Shown piece after piece: positions 25,143 through 34,484 of a stretch of 34,484 bases of DNA. The stretch's first letter is position 1, and every line of letters starts with the position of its first letter. Both the position numbers and the translations under genes were made by a program. Where the stretch lies: NCBI RefSeq assembly GCF_014646695.1, contig NZ_BMNT01000031.1, positions 1-34,484 of the forward strand, read 5' to 3'. Under the pieces are notes generated by a model, which had not been told where the DNA came from, made no database searches, and saw only the letters and a program-made list of their open reading frames with translations. The DNA is from Sphaerisporangium melleum. GTDB lineage: Bacteria; Actinomycetota; Actinomycetes; Streptosporangiales; Streptosporangiaceae.

Positions 25143-27779
25143 GTGGATCGCTGCGCGCTGTTCGTGGACGCTGGCCATCTGCTGGCGGACGGCGCGATGG
25201 CCGTGCATGGGACCCGCCATCGCGAAGCCGTCGCCTGGGACTATCCCGGTCTGCTCGACCTGCTGTCCACGCTCGCGCGCGACCGCACGGGCCTGCCGTT
25301 GCTGCGCTGCTACTGGTACGAGGCGACCGTCGAGGGCAGGCGCACGCCCGAGCACGACGCGCTCGCCGACCTTCCCGGCCTCAAGCTGCGGCTCGCCCGC
25401 ATCCGGCCCGGCCGCAGGGAAGGGGTGGACGCCCAGGTCCACCGCGACCTGATGACCCTGGCCCGCAACAACGCCATCTGCGACGCCGTCGTGGTCAGCG
25501 GCGACGAGGACCTCGCGCAGGTCGTGAGCGACGCCCAGGACCTCGGCATCCGGGTCACCGTCATCCACATCGCGGCCGAGGGCGGCTGGACGGTGTCGCG
25601 CACCCTGCAGCAGGAGTGCGACGACCTGATCGAGATCGGCAGCGGTCACCTGCGGCCCTACGTCAACCTGGTCACCGGCAACATCGCCGCCGAGGGCGGT
25701 GGCATCGCGGGGAACGGACGCCGGCTCGCGCAGCCGCTGGCCAACGGCCGCGGCCACGACACCCGGCTCGACCGGCAGCCGAGCCGTCCGCCGTCCCCGG
25801 CGGCGGGCCCCGTGCCGGTGCCGTCCGGGCACGGGCCGGTCTCCGCCGCCCCTCCCGTCCCGGCCTCCGGCCCCAACGCCGCAGCCGACCCCGAGGGAAC
25901 CTTCGCGAGCACCCTCGGCCAGGGGGCACCCGACGTGCCCGGTCCTGAGACCCCCGGCCCGTCCCCGTACGAGCGGTCGCACGCGCCGGTCGGCCTGGGG
26001 CAGGGGGCGCTCCGCTCCGACGCGCCCGGCCTCGTCCCTGGTCAGGCCCCCGGTCATCCCGGCGCTCCCGGCCAGGGCGGCTCCGAGCACCCGGCGCCCC
26101 CAGCGGGCGAGGGCGCGCACGGCGCCGGCTCACCCACAGGGCAGGGCGACGGCCACCTGAGCGCTCCGTCCCTCGGCCTGGGCTCGCGCGGCTCCGACGC
26201 CCACAGCGCGCACGGCGCCGACCGTCCGGGAGCCTCCGCCGCCCCGGCATCCCGTCCCGACTACTCCGGTGCCGACTACGCGGGCGCGCCGGCCGGGCAG
26301 GGGCCGCGGGCGGGCTACGCCACTCCCTCGCCGGGCCAGGGGCCGCAGGAGGAGTACTCCTCGCCCGCCACCGGACAGCGGTCACCGGAGGAGTTCTCCC
26401 CGCCTGCCACGGGCCGGCGGTCATCGGAGGAGTACTCCCTGCCCGTCACGGGCGAGCGGTCGCCGAGTGAGTTCTCCCGGCCCGTCAACGGACAACAGCC
26501 GCGAGGCGAGTACTCCCGGCCCGCGGCCGGGCAGGAGCGCGACCACCAGGCCGCGGCGCGCCCGGAGTACCAGCCCGGCACCGACTACACGCCCGGTCCT
26601 GAGTACGCCGCCGAACCCGAGTACCAGCCGTCCGCACTCGGGCAGGGCGTGCGGGACGCCGGGTCTCAGGGTCCCCCCGCCACCGGTGCCTTCGCCGCGA
26701 GCGGGGGTGGCACGGGCTCGTTCGGTTCGTCCTCGTACGGCGCCGAGCAGCCGGCCTCCCGAGTGAGCGACTCGCGTGCGCAGTCCACCCGCGCGCCCTC
26801 CGGCCCAGGGACGGGTCTCGCCTCCAGCGGCCTGGCGTCGTCGGGTGGCCGGGCCGATGAGATCGTGCCCGAGGGGCCCGGCGGCGGCCTCACCATGGGC
26901 TTCCCGGCCGTCACCGGCCTGTCCCGGCCGAGCGGCTCAGCGGGTTCGGCGAACTCCGGGAGCTCCGGGAGCTCCTCCGGCTCCGGCCGGGCCGCGACGT
27001 CCGGTTCCTCCTCCGGCGCCGACACCGGCCTGTCCGCCGGACGTTCCGGCCCCGCCTCCTCCGGCGGCCAGGCGCCCGCCGGGTCGCCGGGCTCTCCCGG
27101 CTCACCCGGCCCGGCCCGCGAGAGCGGCCTCGCCGGCCCGCCCGCCGGGGCGCACACCGGCGGTGCCCACGCGACCGGCGCGCACGGCACCGGCGCGCAC
27201 GGCACCGGTGCACACGGCACCGGTTCGCACGGCACCGGTTCGCACGCTTCAGGGGCTCACGGGCCCGCCGCGCGCCCGTCCTCCGGTGGGGCGCAGCGCT
27301 CCGCCACGCCCGCCCTGCCCGCCGCCCATTCCGGGTACGAGGGCCGCTCGTCCTCGCATGCCGCTCCGCGGCAGTCGGGCCCGCCCACCGGCCCGATGCC
27401 GGCCCCCGTCCCGCCGCAGTACACCCTTGGCGGCTCCGGTGGCCCGTCCAGCCCGCCGCCCTACCCCGCGCCGCACCTCGGCCCGTACACCGGCCCGCAG
27501 CCCGCGCCGGTGCCGCCGAGCACGCCCGGCACCACCACCCTCGCCGACGCGGTGAAGGCCGCGCACAAGGAGGGCCACGACTTCGGCGAGTCGGTCGCCC
27601 GTGACGCCCCCGCCCTGTGGCTGGAGGCCGTGCTGGCCCGCAAGCCGCGCATGCCCTCCGACCTGGAGGCGCGGCTGCTCCAGGGCTCCTCGCTGCCCAT
27701 CGACTTCCTCCTGCACGACGAGGTGCGCCATGCACTGCGCAGGGGCTTCTGGGACGCCCTGGAACGCGCGCGCCGCTGA
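25143..27779 (+). CDS. NYN (PIN-like) domain protein with long repeat-rich disordered region and C-terminal helical domain
   Basis: An 878-aa protein in three parts. Residues about 1-175 are a NYN/LabA-type nuclease-like domain: CALFVDAGHLL (D9), REGVDAQVHRDL (D96, D102) and VVVSGDEDLAQVV (D121, D123) provide the acidic metal site typical of RNA-cleaving PIN/NYN enzymes. Residues about 185-795 are Gly/Pro/Ser/Ala-rich and disordered, with a five-copy 13-residue repeat (about 395-459) and an eight-copy GAHGT-type repeat (about 669-708). Residues about 797-878 are a well-ordered charged helical module (LADAVKAAHKEGHDFGESVA, then RKPRMPSDLEARLL). The GTG at 25143 is preferred (GAAAGGG 9 nt upstream, domain begins at once); an ATG at 25122 is possible. 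Role: probably RNA processing or decay, perhaps in condensates; inference. Confidence 0.82.
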   Translation: MDRCALFVDAGHLLADGAMAVHGTRHREAVAWDYPGLLDLLSTLARDRTGLPLLRCYWYEATVEGRRTPEHDALADLPGLKLRLARIRPGRREGVDAQVHRDLMTLARNNAICDAVVVSGDEDLAQVVSDAQDLGIRVTVIHIAAEGGWTVSRTLQQECDDLIEIGSGHLRPYVNLVTGNIAAEGGGIAGNGRRLAQPLANGRGHDTRLDRQPSRPPSPAAGPVPVPSGHGPVSAAPPVPASGPNAAADPEGTFASTLGQGAPDVPGPETPGPSPYERSHAPVGLGQGALRSDAPGLVPGQAPGHPGAPGQGGSEHPAPPAGEGAHGAGSPTGQGDGHLSAPSLGLGSRGSDAHSAHGADRPGASAAPASRPDYSGADYAGAPAGQGPRAGYATPSPGQGPQEEYSSPATGQRSPEEFSPPATGRRSSEEYSLPVTGERSPSEFSRPVNGQQPRGEYSRPAAGQERDHQAAARPEYQPGTDYTPGPEYAAEPEYQPSALGQGVRDAGSQGPPATGAFAASGGGTGSFGSSSYGAEQPASRVSDSRAQSTRAPSGPGTGLASSGLASSGGRADEIVPEGPGGGLTMGFPAVTGLSRPSGSAGSANSGSSGSSSGSGRAATSGSSSGADTGLSAGRSGPASSGGQAPAGSPGSPGSPGPARESGLAGPPAGAHTGGAHATGAHGTGAHGTGAHGTGSHGTGSHASGAHGPAARPSSGGAQRSATPALPAAHSGYEGRSSSHAAPRQSGPPTGPMPAPVPPQYTLGGSGGPSSPPPYPAPHLGPYTGPQPAPVPPSTPGTTTLADAVKAAHKEGHDFGESVARDAPALWLEAVLARKPRMPSDLEARLLQGSSLPIDFLLHDEVRHALRRGFWDALERARR
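26325..26519 (+). repeat. Five tandem 39-bp repeats in the NYN gene
   Basis: Five consecutive 39-bp units starting at 26325, 26364, 26403, 26442 and 26481. Each codes a 13-residue unit of the form P-x-x-G-x-x-x-x-[EG]-E-[YF]-S-x (for example PATGQRSPEEFSP, PVNGQQPRGEYSR). The units are degenerate at DNA level but exact in length. Confidence 0.85.
27147..27266 (+). repeat. Eight tandem 15-bp repeats in the NYN gene
   Basis: Eight units of 15 bp coding GAHTG, GAHAT, GAHGT three times, GSHGT, GSHAS and GAHGP. The regularly spaced histidines (every fifth residue) are striking. The core copies are almost identical in DNA, a sign of recent expansion. Confidence 0.85.
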
Positions 27780-27854
27780 GCCGGGCGTCTCCGCGGCGTT
27801 CCGGCGCTGATCGTCCGGCGCGGGTGGCGGGCCACGGCGCCGGCGAAGGACGAA

Positions 27855-27877
27855 CCGGGCGGCGGCCGGCCGCCCGG
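27855..27877. terminator. Bidirectional hairpin between the NYN gene and the response regulator
   Basis: A 9-bp perfect stem, CCGGGCGGC / GCCGCCCGG, with a 5-nt loop, in the gap between two convergent genes. Confidence 0.6.
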
Positions 27878-27896
27878 CCGTCGCGTCACAAGGTCG

Positions 27897-28522
27897 TCAG
27901 GAGAGCGCGTCGAATCCGGCGCGCAGGTGGTTGACGCGCTCGGTGAGGTCCTTGACCGGCCCGGCCAGCGAGGTGCTGCCGTTCGCCTGGGCGACCAGCT
28001 CTTCGACCCGGGCCAGGTCGTGCTCGACGGCGGTGAGGCGCCGCGACAGCTCGGGCAGCACCTCGGCGCCCACGCCGTCGGGCAACTCGACGGACAGCCG
28101 CTCGCGCAGCAACGCGGCCTGCTCGGCGAGCCGGCGGTTCATGTTGTACAGCTCGACGAAGACCGACACCTTGGCCCGGAGCACCCAGGGGTCGAACGGC
28201 TTGGTGAGGTAGTCGACGGCGCCCGCGGCGTACCCGCGGAAGGCGTAGTCGGGAGCGCTGTCGACCACGGTGAGGAAGATGATCGGGATGTTGCGGGTGC
28301 GCTCGCGCCGCTTGATGTGCGCCGCCGTCTCGAAGCCGTCCATGCCCGGCATCCGCACGTCCAGCAGGATGAGCGCGAAGTCGATGCCGAGGAGGTGCTT
28401 CAGCGCCTCCTCACCGGAGCGCGCCCGCACGGCCACCACGTCAAGAGAGCTCAAGATGGCCTCAAGCGCGATGAGGTTCTCCTCGCGGTCGTCGACCAGC
28501 AGGATCTTCGCTCGGTCCGGCA

Positions 28523-28526
<4 letters not shown>
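27897..28526 (-). CDS. Orphan-type response regulator with C-terminal coiled coil (OsaB-like)
   Basis: A 209-aa protein. Residues 1-120 are a CheY-like receiver: KILLVDDREE (D12, D13), phosphoacceptor D56 in LILLDVRMPGMDG, T86 in FLTVVDS, K109 in YLTKPFDPW. Residues about 125-209 are predicted coiled coil (heptads in MNRRLAEQAALLRERLS and LTAVEHDLARVEELVAQ) with no DNA-binding domain, so output is protein-protein. The start ATG overlaps the stop of the hybrid kinase gene (ATGATG), and GAAGG lies 6 nt upstream. In S. coelicolor the response regulator OsaB, next to the hybrid kinase OsaA and needed for osmoadaptation, has the same architecture and gene order (from memory). It is the likely phosphotransfer partner of the adjacent kinase. 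Confidence 0.88.
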
Positions 28527-32716
<4,190 letters not shown>

Positions 32717-32792
32717 GAAGCCTCCTTCACGCTGTTCGGGCGGGATGCGGAGTAGTGCCAGTCTGGCATGAAGGACGTTGTGCGGTCGCCCT

Positions 32793-32822
32793 GTCGATCG
32801 ACCGCGTGTGACAGTCGACTGT
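32793..32822. promoter_or_regulatory. Two perfect palindromes in the divergent kinase/phosphatase promoter region
   Basis: GTCGATCGAC (32793-32802) and ACAGTCGACTGT (32811-32822) lie centre to centre 19 bp apart in the 121-bp gap between the divergent genes. Both contain GTCGA, and the second ends 15 nt before the phosphatase ATG. A further dyad, TGCCA-GTC-TGGCA, is at 32756-32768. This is a candidate operator region; the regulator is unknown. Confidence 0.45.
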
Positions 32823-32837
32823 GGTAAGCACGGTGTA

Positions 32838-34394
32838 ATGACAAGTTCTTCCCGGGGTGTGCTGGCCGCGTCCTTCGCGTCCGGCAGAACGGCCCTACCC
32901 GAGGCGGCGCGGTTCACCCGTGAGGTGCTGACCGCGTGGGCCGCCGTGCCCATCCTCTCGGAGGCCGAGAGACTGACCGAAGATCTGGTCTCTGAGACGA
33001 GCGATGTCCCTTTTGACATTGTATGGGTCCATCAGGGGGATTCGCTCCAGATTGAGGTGCGAGAGAAGGAGACCCAGACCGTGCCGGTGGCCCCGCCATC
33101 TCAGGCGGTGACCGACTGGGGGGTCAGCTTCGACGGCGCGCTGCGCACCCGCTGGGCCCGTCTTCGCCTGCCCGGCGGCACCGGCATGGCCCGCACCGCC
33201 GATGACTGGGCGGGACGGCGCACCTCCCAGGGGCCCGGCTGGCTCGGCTTCCTCGCCGACGCCAGCGACCTGCTCGCCGGGACGCTCGACCCCGACATGG
33301 TGCCCGCCCTCATCGCCCAGATCGTGGTGCCGCGCCTGGCCACCTGGTGCGCCGTCTACACCCCCGGCTCCGACGGCGGCCCGCCCGAGCTCGCCTACCT
33401 CTGGCACGCCGACGAGTTCCAGATCGACGACCTGCGCGGTGAGCTGGCCGAGGTCACCATCCCCTCGGCGGAGAACCTCACCCCGATGCCGATCCAGCTC
33501 GGCGACTGGCAGTCCCTGGCCTTCCCCCTGGTCGCCCGCGGGCGCAGCCTCGGCGTGATGTGCCTCGGCCGCTCCGGCCGCTTCCCGGACGACATCGCCC
33601 AGCTCGCCGAAGACCTCGGCCGGCGCGCCGCCCTCGCCATGGACAACGCCCGCCTGTACGCCCAGCAGGCCGACGCCAACCGTGCCCTCCAGCGCAGCCT
33701 GCTGCCCCCCGGCACCCCCGCCGAGACCCCGGGGCTGGACTACTCCGTGGTGTACGAGCCGGCCGGCGAGAACAACGAGGTCGGTGGCGACTTCTACGAC
33801 CTGTTCTCCACCGGCGAGGGCACCTGGCGGTTCGCCATCGGCGACGTCTGCGGCACCGGCCCGCAGGCCGCCGCCGTCACCGGCCTGGCGCGGCACACGT
33901 TGCGGCTGCTGGCCCGCGAGGGGTACGACGTCGCCGCCGTCGTCTCGCGCCTCAACCGCGCGATCCTCGAAGAGGGCGAGCGGGCGAGGTTCCTCACCCT
34001 GCTGCACGGCGAGATCCGCCGCACCGCCGGCGGTCTCGACCTGTCGCTGATCTCCGCCGGGCATCCCGAGGCGCTGCGGCTGCGGCCGAGCGGGGCGGTC
34101 GAGGCCGTGGTGACCTCCCAGTCGCTGCTCGGCGTCTTCCCCGAGGCCGAGTTCACCGCCGACCACGTCCACCTCGCGCCGGGCGACGTCCTGCTCGGCG
34201 TCACCGACGGGGTGACCGAGCGCCGCTCCGGCGACCGGTTGCTGGACGACGACGGCGGCCTGGCCGGCCTCCTGGCCGAGTGCGCCGACCTGTCCGCCCG
34301 CGCGGTCGCCGAGCGCATCCGCCGCGCCGTCCAGGACTTCGCGATCGAGCCCAGTGCCGACGACCTCGCCATCCTCGTCCTCCGAGCTGTATAG
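32838..34394 (+). CDS. Degenerate RsbW-like domain + GAF + PP2C (SpoIIE) phosphatase (OsaC-like)
   Basis: A 518-aa protein. Residues about 15-112 have the layout of an anti-sigma-factor HATPase (ALPEAARFTREVLTAW, then AERLTEDLVSETSDVPFDIV), but where RsbW-type kinases have LVTNAVRH the sequence is LVSETSDV and no G-x-G-L ATP-lid motif follows, so the kinase is probably inactive. Residues about 140-275 are a GAF domain. Residues about 285-518 are a PP2C/SpoIIE phosphatase with the metal ligands D318 (EVGGDFYD), D336 (GDVCGTG), D457 (TDGVTE) and D508/D509 (SADDLAIL). It probably dephosphorylates an anti-sigma antagonist, steering a general-stress sigma factor. The ATG at 32838 lacks a Shine-Dalgarno site and may be leaderless. 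It is divergent from the hybrid kinase, as osaC is from osaA in S. coelicolor (from memory), but shorter. Confidence 0.87.
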   Translation: MTSSSRGVLAASFASGRTALPEAARFTREVLTAWAAVPILSEAERLTEDLVSETSDVPFDIVWVHQGDSLQIEVREKETQTVPVAPPSQAVTDWGVSFDGALRTRWARLRLPGGTGMARTADDWAGRRTSQGPGWLGFLADASDLLAGTLDPDMVPALIAQIVVPRLATWCAVYTPGSDGGPPELAYLWHADEFQIDDLRGELAEVTIPSAENLTPMPIQLGDWQSLAFPLVARGRSLGVMCLGRSGRFPDDIAQLAEDLGRRAALAMDNARLYAQQADANRALQRSLLPPGTPAETPGLDYSVVYEPAGENNEVGGDFYDLFSTGEGTWRFAIGDVCGTGPQAAAVTGLARHTLRLLAREGYDVAAVVSRLNRAILEEGERARFLTLLHGEIRRTAGGLDLSLISAGHPEALRLRPSGAVEAVVTSQSLLGVFPEAEFTADHVHLAPGDVLLGVTDGVTERRSGDRLLDDDGGLAGLLAECADLSARAVAERIRRAVQDFAIEPSADDLAILVLRAV

Positions 34395-34484
34395 CTTGGC
34401 CTCGCTACGCTCGGCGGCTCGTGGCGCCTTTGAGGCGGCGTCCTTCGTTCGTCGTACGGGCTCGTTCCTCACCCTCCCTCCTCC

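Noticed and set aside
32895-34472. A 525-codon open frame on the minus strand opposite the PP2C gene
   Set aside because: It has no recognisable motifs and Gly/Val/Asp/Glu-rich antisense composition, whereas the + strand has all PP2C metal ligands in order.
34395-34484. Terminator or start of another gene at the window end
   Set aside because: Only a 5-bp stem (CGCCT/AGGCG) is visible and no start codon with a ribosome-binding site; the stretch is too short to judge.

Overview
The window is about 34.5 kb of very GC-rich DNA. Codon third positions are almost all G or C, Shine-Dalgarno sites are purine-rich, and several genes look leaderless. The gene families are those of Gram-positive high-GC bacteria, and the style fits a filamentous actinomycete (a Streptosporangiales- or Streptomyces-like chromosome). 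I cannot name the species from sequence alone. I saw no rRNA, tRNA, CRISPR array, insertion sequence or prophage. From memory, the order purA - DUF3151 - fba - DedA - pyrE is also found in Mycobacterium tuberculosis (around Rv0357c-Rv0382c), so this is probably conserved core chromosome with actinomycete-specific insertions.

Layout. 1-3,000: an EamA/DMT exporter, a 610-bp non-coding region holding paired inverted DnaA boxes, and an unusual regulator (effector-like domain, degenerate GGDEF-like domain, winged helix). 3,000-7,300: a MurA-type enolpyruvyl transferase, a membrane protein of unknown function and purD, all on the minus strand. 7,300-10,200: a small ORF with a hairpin ahead of a CorA magnesium transporter, then TenA under a complete TPP riboswitch, and a small 85-aa protein. 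10,200-13,400: an HTH-ImmA/IrrE metalloprotease with an unknown partner gene, and a glycerophosphodiester phosphodiesterase.

13,700-22,850 (minus strand): purA, preceded by what looks like a leader attenuator, and a DUF3151 gene. Between these and fba lies a four-gene operon: an unknown protein, a membrane-anchored coiled-coil methyltransferase and two large family-2 glycosyltransferases. This set probably builds or decorates a surface glycan. 23,000-27,800: a DedA protein, a RodZ-C-terminus-like membrane protein, pyrE, and an 878-aa NYN-nuclease-domain protein with a huge low-complexity, repeat-bearing middle and a conserved C-terminal helical module.

27,900-34,400: a stress-signalling module laid out like the Streptomyces coelicolor osaB-osaA/osaC locus. 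It has an orphan receiver/coiled-coil response regulator, a 1,397-aa cytosolic poly-HAMP hybrid histidine kinase (ATGA-overlapped with the regulator), and a divergent protein combining a degenerate RsbW-like domain, GAF and PP2C phosphatase. The most interesting items are the DnaA-box cluster, the purA leader, the poly-HAMP/pseudo-anti-sigma module, the NYN-repeat protein, the inserted glycosyltransferase operon and the HTH-ImmA pair.
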